A stretch of DNA of 25,496 nucleotides from CAZFQG01 sp964520785 (GCA_964520785.1 CAZFQG010000082.1:1-25496), one strand, 5' to 3'; positions 14,325 to 23,186 are shown, counted from the stretch's first letter. The notes: generated by a model not told the origin, from the sequence alone. Numbers and translations: made by a program.

Positions 14325-15575
14325 ATGAAATCCACCCCAAAAGGCTTTCGTCTGCACATCGGCCTCTTCGGCCGGCGCAATGCCGGGAAATCGTCACTGT
14401 TGAACGCGATGACGCGGCAGCAGGTCTCCATCGTCTCCGACGTCGCCGGCACGACCACCGATCCGGTCGAGAAGCCGATGGAATTGCTGCCGTTGGGACC
14501 GGTCCTGTTCATCGACACGGCCGGAATCGACGACGCCGGAGCCCTGGGTGAGAAGCGGGTGGAAAAGACGCGCCAGGTCTTCGACCGTACCGACGTGGGG
14601 GTAATCATCGTGCCGCAGGGGCGGTTCGACGAATACGAAGAGACCATTCTCGCCCGACTGCGGGACCTGGAGATTCCGACGATCGTCGTCTTCAACAAGT
14701 CCGACCTGGGCCGGCCTCCGGCCGGTCTGATCGCGCGTCTGGCGAAGGAGAAGATTCCCTGGGTGGAGACCGTCGCCAGCGAGGGGGCGGGGGTCCTCGG
14801 GCTCCGCGAGGCCCTGCTCAAGGCGGCGCCGGAGGAATTCGTCCAAGCGCCGGCGATCGTGGCCGACCTGGTTCCGGCCGGGGAGTTGGCCATCCTCGTG
14901 GTGCCGATCGATCTGGAGGCCCCGAAAGGGCGTCTCATTTTACCCCAGGTCCAGACGATCCGCGACCTCCTCGACGGAGACGCCTACGCGATGATCGTCA
15001 AGGAACGCGAGCTGCGCGACGCGATCGCGCGGCTGAACCGCCCTCCGGCATTGGTCATTACCGACTCGCAGGCGTTCTTGAAAGTCGCGGCCGATACCCC
15101 GCCCGAAATCAAGCTGACATCCTTTTCCATCCTCTTCGCCAGGCAGAAGGGGGATCTGGCCCAGTTCGTTGCCGGGGCGACCTCCATTGACCGGCTCCGG
15201 CCGGGCGACCGGGTCTTGATCGCCGAATCGTGTGCGCATCACCCGATCGGCGACGACATCGGCCGCGTGAAGATCCCCCGGTGGCTGAAGCAGTACGTCG
15301 GCGGAGATTTGCGAATCGAGAACATCCAGGGCCACGATTTCCCCCCCGATCTGGCCGAATACAAGCTGGTCATCCACTGTGGAGGCTGCATGTGGAACCG
15401 CCGCGAGATGCTCACGAGAATGCTCCGCTGCCGCCGCGCCGGCGTCCCCATCACGAATTACGGCGTCTGTATCTCCTACACGCTGGGGATATGCGAGAGG
15501 GCGTTGGAGGCTTTTCCCGATGCGCTTCATGCGCTGCATGAGGCAAGAACACCCGAACCGAACGGAGAAGAATAG
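14325..15575 (+). CDS. hydF: [FeFe]-hydrogenase maturation GTPase HydF
   Basis: A 416-residue protein of the size usual for HydF. The N-terminal GTPase has G1 GRRNAGKSS (16-24), G3 DTAG (64-67) and G4 NKSD (124-127). A dimerisation domain follows. The C-terminal iron-sulfur domain carries the HydF signature C303-A-H305 and H351-C352-G-G-C355, about 45 residues apart, which binds the [4Fe-4S] cluster next to which the 2Fe precursor is held. HydF is the scaffold on which products of the radical-SAM enzymes HydG and HydE are completed before transfer to the hydrogenase. HydE, HydG and a hydrogenase are not in the window. The downstream amidohydrolase ATG follows the stop codon directly, and glycine cleavage genes come next. 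Confidence 0.96.
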   Translation: MKSTPKGFRLHIGLFGRRNAGKSSLLNAMTRQQVSIVSDVAGTTTDPVEKPMELLPLGPVLFIDTAGIDDAGALGEKRVEKTRQVFDRTDVGVIIVPQGRFDEYEETILARLRDLEIPTIVVFNKSDLGRPPAGLIARLAKEKIPWVETVASEGAGVLGLREALLKAAPEEFVQAPAIVADLVPAGELAILVVPIDLEAPKGRLILPQVQTIRDLLDGDAYAMIVKERELRDAIARLNRPPALVITDSQAFLKVAADTPPEIKLTSFSILFARQKGDLAQFVAGATSIDRLRPGDRVLIAESCAHHPIGDDIGRVKIPRWLKQYVGGDLRIENIQGHDFPPDLAEYKLVIHCGGCMWNRREMLTRMLRCRRAGVPITNYGVCISYTLGICERALEAFPDALHALHEARTPEPNGEE

Positions 15576-16604
15576 ATGACGTCGCGATTCGCCAGACTTC
15601 GCTCCGAGGAGCTCGCCGGATGTGTGATTGACGTGCATGCCCATTTGGGCTTCAGTATCAAGGCGCTGGCGGCGCTGGAGTATCCCTACGCCCAAAGCGC
15701 CGAGGGACTGTACTACCGTCAAAAGGCGAACGGGATCGACGTGAGTGTCGTATTTCCGTTCTCACCGGAATTATTTTTCGACCCGGTAGCCTTCTTGGAA
15801 GGAAACGCGGTGCCCGCGAAGCGCCCCCTTTCCGCGGCCCCTTTCGAGACGGAGAACCGGATGATCCTCCGCGAAGTCTACGAGTTCTGCCCCGAGTACC
15901 GTGGCCGGTTCATGCCGTTTTTCGGGATCGACCCCGGCCGCGAAGTCGCTCGTCAGGTGGCCGTTCTAGAGGACCTGGCCGAAGAGTACCCCGTTTACGG
16001 ATTGAAGGTCATGGCGACGGCGAGCCAAATGCCGGTCAACCGGCTTCTCGAAGAAGGAAGGCCGTTGCTCGAATTCGCCCGGTCCCGGAACCTGCCGCTG
16101 TTGTTTCATACAACGGCCGACCCCGACGAGCCGTATTCGCATCCGCGGCTCTGCTTCGAGGTAATCGACGAGAATCCCGACCTGCGTTTCACGCTCGCCC
16201 ACTGTATCGGATTTCTCAAGGACTGGCTCGACCGCGCGGACGCCGCGCCGAACGTTTGGGTAGATACCTCCGCCTTCGTGATCCAGGTCCAAGCCACGTA
16301 CGAAAATCATCCCATCATGGCCGGCGAGGCGGATCGGTTTTCGGCCGATTACCGTTCTCCGGCGGACGTCCTCCGACGGCTCGTCGCGGCCTATCCGAAT
16401 ACAATCCTCTGGGGAACCGATTCGCCCTATTACCAGTTCATCTCGCGCCGCAAGCAGGGGCTGGGAGAAGGGCCCGCCGCCTTCCGCGAATTCCGTCTGA
16501 AGGCCACGTACGAAGACGAAAAACGGGCCCTCGATTCGCTTTCCCCCGACGATCAGGTCCGCGTTTCCAACCGGAATACGCTTCGCTTCCTGTTCGGGGA
16601 GTAG
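15576..16604 (+). CDS. Amidohydrolase-family metal-dependent hydrolase (amidohydrolase 2/ACMSD-like)
   Basis: A 342-residue TIM-barrel hydrolase. The metal-site pattern is D-V-H21-A-H23 on strand 1, H178 in LLFHTTAD, H209 in TLAHCIGF and D282 in WGTDSPYY, the arrangement of the amidohydrolase-2 family. The family holds decarboxylases (ACMSD-like) and hydrolases; substrate is not deducible. There is no signal peptide, so it is cytoplasmic. Its ATG directly abuts the hydF TAG, with GGAG eight bases upstream inside the hydF 3' end, so the two are almost certainly cotranscribed. That suggests a role tied to hydrogenase maturation or to the pathway feeding it (inference). Confidence 0.85.
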   Translation: MTSRFARLRSEELAGCVIDVHAHLGFSIKALAALEYPYAQSAEGLYYRQKANGIDVSVVFPFSPELFFDPVAFLEGNAVPAKRPLSAAPFETENRMILREVYEFCPEYRGRFMPFFGIDPGREVARQVAVLEDLAEEYPVYGLKVMATASQMPVNRLLEEGRPLLEFARSRNLPLLFHTTADPDEPYSHPRLCFEVIDENPDLRFTLAHCIGFLKDWLDRADAAPNVWVDTSAFVIQVQATYENHPIMAGEADRFSADYRSPADVLRRLVAAYPNTILWGTDSPYYQFISRRKQGLGEGPAAFREFRLKATYEDEKRALDSLSPDDQVRVSNRNTLRFLFGE

Positions 16605-16786
16605 CTCGCCACGTACCCCCGCTCGAGAATCGCCCCGCGATGCTCAACCGAGTCCCAGGCATCTCGGGCCCCCCTGCCGTCTCCCTTTTCGTTTCCAGCG
16701 ACTTGGGTACAATCGTCTATTTCCGTTTTGCGACTCCGCTTAGGAAAGCAAGTGACGGCGTCTCATGGAGGAACGGAGCACGAACG

Positions 16787-17938
16787 ATGCGGTTTACCCC
16801 TCTACATGACTGGCATGTCGGCCACGGCGCGCGGATGGTGGATTTCGCGGGCTGGCGGATGCCGGTCCAGTACACCTCGATCATCGAGGAGCACGACGCG
16901 ACCCGCCAGGCGGTAGGTCTGACGGATATCTCCCACATGGGCCGGCTCCGTTTCGAAGGTCCCGGGGCGGCCGTTTTTCTTGCCGAATTACTTACCCGCC
17001 GCGTGGCGGATATGGTCCCTGGCCAGATTCGGTATTCGCTCGTCACCAACGACGCCGGTGGGATTCTGGACGACGTTCTGGTCGGCTACTACCACAACGA
17101 CTATGGTCAGCCCTATTACGTGGTCGTCGTGAATGCGTCGAACCGCGAGAAAATCGTCCGGTGGATACATGAGCATCTCCCCCCGGAGCGAGCGAACCGG
17201 CCCGGTGCGGAGGTCCTCTTCTCCGACGTGACCCGGCTTTGGGCGATGTTTGCCGTGCAGGGGCCGAAGAGCATCGACTTGCTTCAGCCGTTCGTCGACG
17301 TCGATCTGGCGACGATGCGGTATTACCGCGGGGCCCAAACGCGAATTCTCCATCCGGACGCGCGGCGTCAAGGGGGAATCATCAGCCGCACCGGATACAC
17401 CGGCGAGGACGGCTTCGAATTGAGCGTCGGCGCGGAGATCGCCGAGGGGGTTTGGGGTGCCATTTTGACTAGGGGGAAGCCGCTGGGCGCGATCGCGACC
17501 GGGATCGGCTGCCGCGATACGTTGCGTCTGGAGGCCGGAATGCCCCTCTACGGGCACGAGCTGGCGGAAGACATCAATCCGTTCGAGGCCGGACTCGGCT
17601 TTGCCTGCCACCTGGTGGGGTACAATTTCCCCGGACGCGACGCGTTGCTCGCGATCGAAAAGACTCCTCCCCCGCGTACCCGGGTGGGACTGGAACTTGC
17701 CGGTCGCCGCCCCGCGCGCGAGGGGAATGAAGTGTTTTTCGGCGGAGAGCTTATCGGCCATGTGACCAGCGGGACCTACTCCCCGACGCTGAAGAAACCG
17801 ATCGCGATGGCGTACGTCCGCCCCGGTTTCGCGGACCTCGGCCGCGAGGTGTTCGTGGATATCCGCGGAACCAAGGCGCCGGCGAAAGTCGTGGAACTGC
17901 CCTTTTATCAACACCGAGCCAAGAGGAACAAAAAGTGA
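16787..17938 (+). CDS. gcvT: Glycine cleavage system T protein (aminomethyltransferase)
   Basis: A 383-residue protein from the ATG at 16787, which has CGGAG eight bases upstream and starts the family sequence (MRFTPLHDWHVGHGARMVDFAGW). The frame is open far upstream, but that part overlaps the amidohydrolase gene and has no family similarity. Landmarks: FAGWRMPVQY (folate-site region), DISHMG, YSLVTNDAGGILDDVLV (with the catalytic-type Asp), a C-terminal GYTGEDGFEL, and GHVTSGTYSP. T protein takes the aminomethyl group from lipoyl H protein, releasing ammonia and giving methylene-tetrahydrofolate. Its TGA overlaps the gcvH GTG by four bases (GTGA). The 182-base gap before it holds TACAAT at 16708-16713 but no good -35, so whether it has its own promoter is unclear. 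Confidence 0.96.
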   Translation: MRFTPLHDWHVGHGARMVDFAGWRMPVQYTSIIEEHDATRQAVGLTDISHMGRLRFEGPGAAVFLAELLTRRVADMVPGQIRYSLVTNDAGGILDDVLVGYYHNDYGQPYYVVVVNASNREKIVRWIHEHLPPERANRPGAEVLFSDVTRLWAMFAVQGPKSIDLLQPFVDVDLATMRYYRGAQTRILHPDARRQGGIISRTGYTGEDGFELSVGAEIAEGVWGAILTRGKPLGAIATGIGCRDTLRLEAGMPLYGHELAEDINPFEAGLGFACHLVGYNFPGRDALLAIEKTPPPRTRVGLELAGRRPAREGNEVFFGGELIGHVTSGTYSPTLKKPIAMAYVRPGFADLGREVFVDIRGTKAPAKVVELPFYQHRAKRNKK

Positions 17939-18330
17939 GACCCGAAAACCTGCTCTACGCCAAGACCCACGAGTGGACCCGCATCGAAGAAGCCCCAGGC
18001 GCGAAGATCGCCGTCGTCGGGCTGACCGATTTCGCGTTGGAACTGCTCACCGACCTGGTCTACATCAACCTGCCGGAAGTGGGCCGCGAGGTGTCCGCGG
18101 AAGAGCCGTTCGGAGAGGTGGAATCGGTCAAGGCGGTAAGTGACTTGTACAGTCCGGTCACCGGCGAGATCGTCGAGGTGAACCAGGCGGTGATCGACAA
18201 TCTGGAAACGCTTTCGGAAGATCCGTATGGAGAAGGTTGGCTCGTCAAGATCAAGATCACCGACGACGCCGGCCTGGCCAACCTGCTGGACGCCGTCGCG
18301 TACGAGAAGCAGTGCAGCGAGTGTGATTAG
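17935..18330 (+). CDS. gcvH: Glycine cleavage system H protein (lipoyl carrier)
   Basis: A 131-residue protein of standard length, starting at a GTG that overlaps the gcvT stop. GAGG lies eight bases upstream. The lipoyl-attachment segment is VESVKAVSDLYSP with K66 as the lipoylated residue. The N-terminal YAKTHEW and IAVVGLTDFA strands and the YGEGWLVKIKI strand are all present. The H protein carries the aminomethyl intermediate between P and T proteins. The C-terminus ends in a CSEC (CxxC) pair that I do not associate with the family. The gcvPA ATG follows the stop codon with no gap. Confidence 0.96.
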   Translation: MRPENLLYAKTHEWTRIEEAPGAKIAVVGLTDFALELLTDLVYINLPEVGREVSAEEPFGEVESVKAVSDLYSPVTGEIVEVNQAVIDNLETLSEDPYGEGWLVKIKITDDAGLANLLDAVAYEKQCSECD

Positions 18331-19680
18331 ATGCCCTACCTTCCCAATACCGACGCCGACCGCCGCTCGATGCTGGACGTAATCGGCGCGGAGTCGATTG
18401 AAGAGCTGTTCGCCCCGATCGGCGAGGAACTCCGTTTCCGCGGCGAGCTGAACCTCCCGCCGGCGATGACCGAACTGGAACTCCAGCGGCATTGTTCGGA
18501 AATGGCTTCGCAAAACGGGCCCGCCGGCGCGGCGCCGAACGTCTGCTTCTTGGGCGGCGGGGCGTACGACCATTTCATCCCGGCGGTCGTCGATTTCGTC
18601 GCCTCGCGGAGCGAGTTCTACACCGCCTACACGCCCTACCAGGCGGAGGCCAGCCAGGGAAGCCTGCAAGCTTTTTTTGAATACCAGACGCTCATTTGTG
18701 AACTTACCGGAATGGACGTCTCCAACGCGAGCCTCTACGACGGGGCTTCGGCCGCCGTGGAAGGGGTTCTCATGGCGATCGCCGCGACCCGGCGCGAAGG
18801 CCGCGTCGTCACGTCCAAGAACGTCCATCCGGAAATCCGCGAGACCCTGCGGACCTACCTTGCCGGCCACGGCGTCGAACTGATCGAGTTGGACGCGCCG
18901 GAGGGGGTGTTCGACGCCGATGCGCTCCAATCGGCCCTCACCGGCGACACGGCTTGCGTCCTGATTCAGCACCCCAACTTCTTCGGGCGTCTCGAAAACC
19001 TGGCCGCCGTCGTCCGCGCCGCGCACGACAATAAATCGCTCGTCGTCGCCTCGGTAAATCCGATCAGCCTCGGCCTGCTGAAGCGCCCCGGAGAATACGG
19101 CGTCGATATCGTCGTCGCCGAGGGCCAGCCGCTGGGAATTCCCCTCTCCTACGGCGGGCCGTACCTGGGAATCATGGCGTGCAAGGAGGAATTCGTCCGC
19201 CGCATGCCGGGGCGGATCGTCGGCAGAACGACCGACCGCCGCGGCAAGGACTGCTTCGTGCTGACGCTTCAGACCCGCGAACAGCACATCCGCCGCGCCA
19301 AGGCGACCAGCAACATTTGCACGAATCAGGGGCTTCTGGCATTGCGGGCCGCCGTCTACCTGGCCGCGGTCGGGCCGTGCGGGCTGCGCCAAGCGGCCGT
19401 GAGTTCCGCTCAAGCCGCGGCCTACGCCGTCGAGAAGCTCACGGCCGGCTCGAAGTGGGAGGCCGTCTTCGACGGGCCGAGGTTCAATGAATTCGTCCTC
19501 CGCGCCACCGGCGGCGACGTGGAAGGACCGCTGAAGCGGGCCCGGGATATGGGCGTTTTCGCCGGCATTCCACTGGGCCGCTGGTACAGTGAGTTAGCCG
19601 ATTGCATCCTCGTCGCGACGACGGAAAAGCGGACGGCAAAGGAAATCGACGCGCTGGCGACCATCCTGGAAGGCGAGTAG
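18331..19680 (+). CDS. gcvPA: Glycine dehydrogenase (decarboxylating), subunit 1
   Basis: A 449-residue protein, the normal length for the N-terminal half of the split P protein. It starts MPYLPNTDADRRSMLDVIG and includes the family's FLGGGAYDHFIPAVVDF, YTAYTPYQAEASQGSLQAFFEYQ, NASLYDGASAAVEG, and late THRRGKDCF-like and SNICTNQGLLAL segments (here TDRRGKDCF). With subunit 2 it forms the PLP-dependent P protein, which decarboxylates glycine and loads the aminomethyl group on lipoyl H protein. The start abuts the gcvH stop and the stop is one base before the gcvPB start, so the four gcv genes form a tight operon. Confidence 0.96.
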   Translation: MPYLPNTDADRRSMLDVIGAESIEELFAPIGEELRFRGELNLPPAMTELELQRHCSEMASQNGPAGAAPNVCFLGGGAYDHFIPAVVDFVASRSEFYTAYTPYQAEASQGSLQAFFEYQTLICELTGMDVSNASLYDGASAAVEGVLMAIAATRREGRVVTSKNVHPEIRETLRTYLAGHGVELIELDAPEGVFDADALQSALTGDTACVLIQHPNFFGRLENLAAVVRAAHDNKSLVVASVNPISLGLLKRPGEYGVDIVVAEGQPLGIPLSYGGPYLGIMACKEEFVRRMPGRIVGRTTDRRGKDCFVLTLQTREQHIRRAKATSNICTNQGLLALRAAVYLAAVGPCGLRQAAVSSAQAAAYAVEKLTAGSKWEAVFDGPRFNEFVLRATGGDVEGPLKRARDMGVFAGIPLGRWYSELADCILVATTEKRTAKEIDALATILEGE

Positions 19681-19681
19681 T

Positions 19682-21136
19682 ATGCGAAATCGAGAAGCCC
19701 AGAAGCTCTTATTCGAACAATCCAAGCCGGGACGGTGCGGCACGCGGATTCCAGCCTTCGACGGGCCGGTCGGCGACGTCGAATCGCTCATCCCCGGGGA
19801 GTTCCTCGCGGCGAATGCCCCGCCGCTGCCGGAAGTGAGCGAGCCCGATCTGGTGCGGCATTTCACCAATCTTTCGACGCTCAACATGTCGGTGGATACC
19901 CATTTCTACCCGCTCGGATCGTGTACGATGAAGTACAATCCCAAGCGGAACGAGCAAATGGCGAGTCTGCCGGGCTTCCTTCACGCGCACCCCTATCAAC
20001 CGGAGGAGACGCTCCAGGGGCTTCTGGCGGTCTTATATGCGTGCCAGGAAATGCTCGCCCAAATCGCGGGGCTTCCTGCCGTCTCTTTGCAGCCGGCCGC
20101 CGGTGCCCACGGCGAGTTGACGGCCCTCTTCGTCGCCGCCGCCTACTTTCGCGACATCGGCCAGGCCCGGGACGTCGTTCTCGTGCCGGACCAGGCGCAC
20201 GGGACGAACCCGGCCAGCGCCACGGTCGCCGGTTTCCGCACCGTCGAGGTCAAGAGCAACCGGTCCGGTTTCGTCGACCTGGATGATTTGGAAAAGAAGC
20301 TCGACGAGAAAACGGCCGTCTTCATGATTACCAACCCCAATACGCTGGGCCTCTTCGATCCGCAAATCGGCCGAATCGCCGAAATGGTCCACGCCAAAGG
20401 GGGCCTCATCTACCTCGACGGCGCGAACATGAACGCCATTCTCGGCATCACCCGCCCCGGCGATTTCGGCGCCGACATGATGCACTTCAACCCCCACAAG
20501 ACGTTCAGCGGCCCGCACGGCGGCGGCGGTCCCGGTGCGGGGCCGATCGCGGTATCCCGGATGCTCGGCCCCTATCTGCCGTGCCCCCGCGTCGCTCGCG
20601 AGGACGGCGCCTATTACCTCACAAGTACCGAACAGTGCCCCAAGTCGATCGGCCGGGTCCGCGGGTTCTTCGGGAATGTGGGCGTTCTGCTGCGGATGGC
20701 CTGCTACATTCTCACGCAAGGGCCGGATGGCCTGCGGAAGGTCTCCGAGGACGCGGTCCTCAACGCGAATTACCTTCTGGCGAGGCTGAAGCACTTCTTC
20801 CCGGTCGCCGGGGGGGAACGGTGCATGCACGAATTCGTCGCCTCGGCCGCGGAACTGAAATCGAAGAAGGGCATCTCCGCCCTCGATATCGCCAAGCGGC
20901 TGCTCGACTTCGGCTACCACGCCCCGACGGTCTACTTCCCGCTCATCGTTCCCGAGGCGCTGATGATCGAGCCGACCGAAACGGAAAGCCGCGAAACGCT
21001 CGATGCCTTCGTCGCCGCCCTTTTCCGCATTACCGAGGAACCGGCCGACCTCCTCCACGAGGCCCCCCACACCACCACCGTCAGCCGCCCCGACGAAGTC
21101 CAAGCCGCCCGAAAGCCGGTCATGAAGTCGCCGTGA
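19682..21136 (+). CDS. gcvPB: Glycine dehydrogenase (decarboxylating), subunit 2 (PLP-binding)
   Basis: A 484-residue protein, the C-terminal half of the split P protein. Family marks: YPLGSCTMKYNPK near residue 80, QPAAGAHGELTAL, HGTNPASA, YLDGANMNAILG, and the PLP-lysine segment MHFNPHKTFSGPHG with K273 as the Schiff-base lysine, followed by GGGGPGAGPI. It starts one base after the gcvPA stop, with GGCGAG nearby. It ends the rightward run. The hairpin at 21194-21235 lies just downstream, but its T-run favours the opposite strand. A separate L protein (lipoamide dehydrogenase) and lipoylation genes are not in the window. Confidence 0.96.
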   Translation: MRNREAQKLLFEQSKPGRCGTRIPAFDGPVGDVESLIPGEFLAANAPPLPEVSEPDLVRHFTNLSTLNMSVDTHFYPLGSCTMKYNPKRNEQMASLPGFLHAHPYQPEETLQGLLAVLYACQEMLAQIAGLPAVSLQPAAGAHGELTALFVAAAYFRDIGQARDVVLVPDQAHGTNPASATVAGFRTVEVKSNRSGFVDLDDLEKKLDEKTAVFMITNPNTLGLFDPQIGRIAEMVHAKGGLIYLDGANMNAILGITRPGDFGADMMHFNPHKTFSGPHGGGGPGAGPIAVSRMLGPYLPCPRVAREDGAYYLTSTEQCPKSIGRVRGFFGNVGVLLRMACYILTQGPDGLRKVSEDAVLNANYLLARLKHFFPVAGGERCMHEFVASAAELKSKKGISALDIAKRLLDFGYHAPTVYFPLIVPEALMIEPTETESRETLDAFVAALFRITEEPADLLHEAPHTTTVSRPDEVQAARKPVMKSP

Positions 21137-21193
21137 GGATGGAGTTTCGCTATTGGCGGTCGTTTGATCCGAACGAAGAAAGAGACCGGAGAC

Positions 21194-21235
21194 AAAAAAC
21201 AACCGAGACGGCGATCGGAAAGATCGCCATCTCGG
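21194..21235 (-). terminator. Rho-independent terminator between convergent genes
   Basis: A 14-position stem (21203-21216 with 21222-21235), loop GGAAA on the plus strand. The single mismatch is C-A on the plus-strand transcript but a G-U pair on the minus-strand transcript. The minus strand also has six Us just after the stem (complement of 21194-21199). It therefore mainly serves the leftward gene ending at 21333. A weaker T-run (21246-21250) may let it act on gcvPB transcripts too. Confidence 0.7.
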
Positions 21236-21332
21236 CTGAGAAAGATTTTTCACTGGGCCAAACGGCATTGGCCGGCGATTCTGGCGCGTTAAAGCCGTCT
21301 GACGTGAGGAAACGCCCGGTGCTATCGCCGAA

Positions 21333-23090
21333 CTATCGCGAACGGCGGCGCACCGCGGCCAGGCCGGCGGACGCCAGCAGAAGCATCCAAGTGGCCGGTT
21401 CGGGAACGGCGGCCGGGGCCGTCGCGCCCCAGTTGGCTCGGACGATATCCAAATCGGCGCTGCCGACCGTGCCGTCGCCGGACGGATCGCCGCACGAAAG
21501 ACACCCGGGATCGACCGTCTGTCCCCAGTTCCCGCGGACGATGTCCAAATCGGCGCTGCCGACCATCCCGTCGCCGTTGAGGTCTCCCGCCAAACCCGGG
21601 GCGGACCCGTCGTCAAACGTAACCCGCAGAAGCGGGGCGAAGTCCAGGGGACCGTCGTCGGAATGGAATCCGTAGAAATTCCGGACGCCGGATGCCTCGA
21701 TTCCGGGAGACATCATGACGAATTGCAGCGGCTCCCCTGCGTCGAGAGCGGCCTGAGCCGCGGCGACGAATTCCGCCGTGGACTCAAACAGCTTCATCTC
21801 GTTGACGTCGTCCGCGGTAACACCGTCAATCGTGCTCAGGACGACTTCGGTGGCATCACCGCCGGGAACGTTGAACGGAACTCCGTCGGCGGCTTGCAAG
21901 TACGTCACTTCCGTTTCGACGTAGGGCTGCGGTGGATCGGCCAGCCGCAGCTCGATCGGGTGCGTCGACGGACCATCCACGCGTTTTACCGTCATTTCCA
22001 GTTCAACGCCGGTGATGGTGGTGCCTTCGGGGATATAATCCAGACCGAAGGAGAAAAGCCCGCGGAAGGCCGAAGGAGGAACTCCGCCGACGAGAATCTC
22101 GGCACGCGAATCTTGGAAGTTGCGGTTTTCGTAGTCATTCGCCGAACTGCTGCGTATCTCCACCGCCACGTGCTGATACTGGAGCTCCCCTTCGCGATAT
22201 TCAACCGGACTGGTCGCGACCGGTTCCGTGGGCACCGTGATCACGTCTTCCAGTAGAGTTCCCATTCGCAGTTCGTCGAAACCGACCAGGGACCCGGCGG
22301 GTACGTCCGTCGCGCTGAGAACCAAGGTGTCAACGACCCGCTCCGGAGTGCCGGGCGACAAGAAATTCGCCTTGCTGCCCGCGTACGTGGGGGTGCCCAA
22401 CGCATACTCGTTTCCGGTCGCCGCCGGATTGACCCAGACCTTGAGCAGATCCGCGGAGGAGGTGCCGAAGTCCGGATTCACCTTCGTGAGGAAGAGATGC
22501 GTCCCAGGCAACAGATCGCTCGCGAGAACATCCTCCACGACGAGATGCGCCCCTTCAACGGACGTCCGGTTCCGCATCACCGCGTCCACGCCGCCGGCGT
22601 CATTCGCGCGGAATCCGAACTGGGTTCCGATGACCCACGGAACCGACCCATCCCCCTCCTCGGCGTTGAGGAATCCGGTGAACGCGCAGGCCCCCGGCGT
22701 GGAAGCGAAATTCGCGTCGAAGGACATCAAACCCGACATGAAATACGTTCCCTTGGCGGTCGTAATCGGGTTGGTAAACTCGCGGACGAGACTCTCGGTC
22801 ATTCCGGTGGTCCCGCTTCCGGTATAGACGACTGAACCGCCGGACTGGCCGTAGGAGCTGTCCGTCCACGACAGGCCGGTGCTCGATACGGTATAGGCGT
22901 CGGTCGAACCGTTGAGCCCACCCGTCCAAGCGGACAGGAAAGTGCCTACGGGTGGATTCTGGTTCACGAGGGCGCCCGGTGCGTATTGACCGGCGTCCGT
23001 CAAAAACGGATCGGCGAAGAATTGCTCGGCCGCCGCGGGCGCGACGACCAGGCCCAAGACAAGCATGGATGAGAGAACGGCTCGAAGCAT
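21333..23090 (-). CDS. Secreted DNRLRE-like/dockerin/PEP-CTERM protein, paralog 1
   Basis: A 585-residue protein from the ATG at 23090 (AAAGGAG eight bases upstream; a longer in-frame start at 23171 would place the operator inside the coding region). Signal peptide 1-21, cleaved near PAAAEQ. The N-terminal region begins EQFFADPFLTDAGQY, with a beta-sandwich-like SGSVVYTGSGTTGMTES stretch (here GGSVVYTGSG). Residues about 300-395 look like a DNRLRE/carbohydrate-binding-type module (NDYENRNF, FSFGLDYIPEGTTITGVELE). Two dockerin-like repeats (about 498-553) are joined by a linker with CLSC, and a PEP-CTERM tail (AVPEPATWM, hydrophobic run, RRRSR) ends it. Likely exported, sorted and displayed; possibly polysaccharide-binding. 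Paralogous throughout to the protein at 23406-25169. Confidence 0.85.
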   Translation of the reverse strand: MLRAVLSSMLVLGLVVAPAAAEQFFADPFLTDAGQYAPGALVNQNPPVGTFLSAWTGGLNGSTDAYTVSSTGLSWTDSSYGQSGGSVVYTGSGTTGMTESLVREFTNPITTAKGTYFMSGLMSFDANFASTPGACAFTGFLNAEEGDGSVPWVIGTQFGFRANDAGGVDAVMRNRTSVEGAHLVVEDVLASDLLPGTHLFLTKVNPDFGTSSADLLKVWVNPAATGNEYALGTPTYAGSKANFLSPGTPERVVDTLVLSATDVPAGSLVGFDELRMGTLLEDVITVPTEPVATSPVEYREGELQYQHVAVEIRSSSANDYENRNFQDSRAEILVGGVPPSAFRGLFSFGLDYIPEGTTITGVELEMTVKRVDGPSTHPIELRLADPPQPYVETEVTYLQAADGVPFNVPGGDATEVVLSTIDGVTADDVNEMKLFESTAEFVAAAQAALDAGEPLQFVMMSPGIEASGVRNFYGFHSDDGPLDFAPLLRVTFDDGSAPGLAGDLNGDGMVGSADLDIVRGNWGQTVDPGCLSCGDPSGDGTVGSADLDIVRANWGATAPAAVPEPATWMLLLASAGLAAVRRRSR

Positions 23091-23155
23091 TTCTAAGACT
23101 CCTTTGTTCAAAGAGGCGGAATTGGAATTCGAAAACCCGGGATCAGGATCGACAA

Positions 23156-23175
23156 AGGTATACCGAAGCATACCT
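23156..23175. promoter_or_regulatory. Inverted-repeat operator AGGTAT-N8-ATACCT, copy 1
   Basis: AGGTAT (23156-23161), ACCGAAGC, ATACCT (23170-23175). It starts 11 bases downstream of the predicted -10 box and 66 bases before the ATG, so it would cover the transcription start. The same site occurs at 25223-25242. Confidence 0.6.
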
Positions 23176-23186
23176 ACAATATGTTG

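Noticed and set aside
16688..16713. A promoter for gcvT
   Set aside because: TACAAT is present but no TTG-type -35 lies at 16-18 bases; too weak to list.
16256..16786. A 177-residue N-terminal extension of gcvT
   Set aside because: It overlaps the amidohydrolase gene in another frame and has no similarity to T protein; the ATG at 16787 has a ribosome site and begins the family sequence.
17908..21616. Long minus-strand frames opposite the gcv genes (501 and 527 codons)
   Set aside because: They are antisense shadows of gcvH/gcvPA and gcvPB, with low-complexity D/R/G-rich translations and no family motifs.
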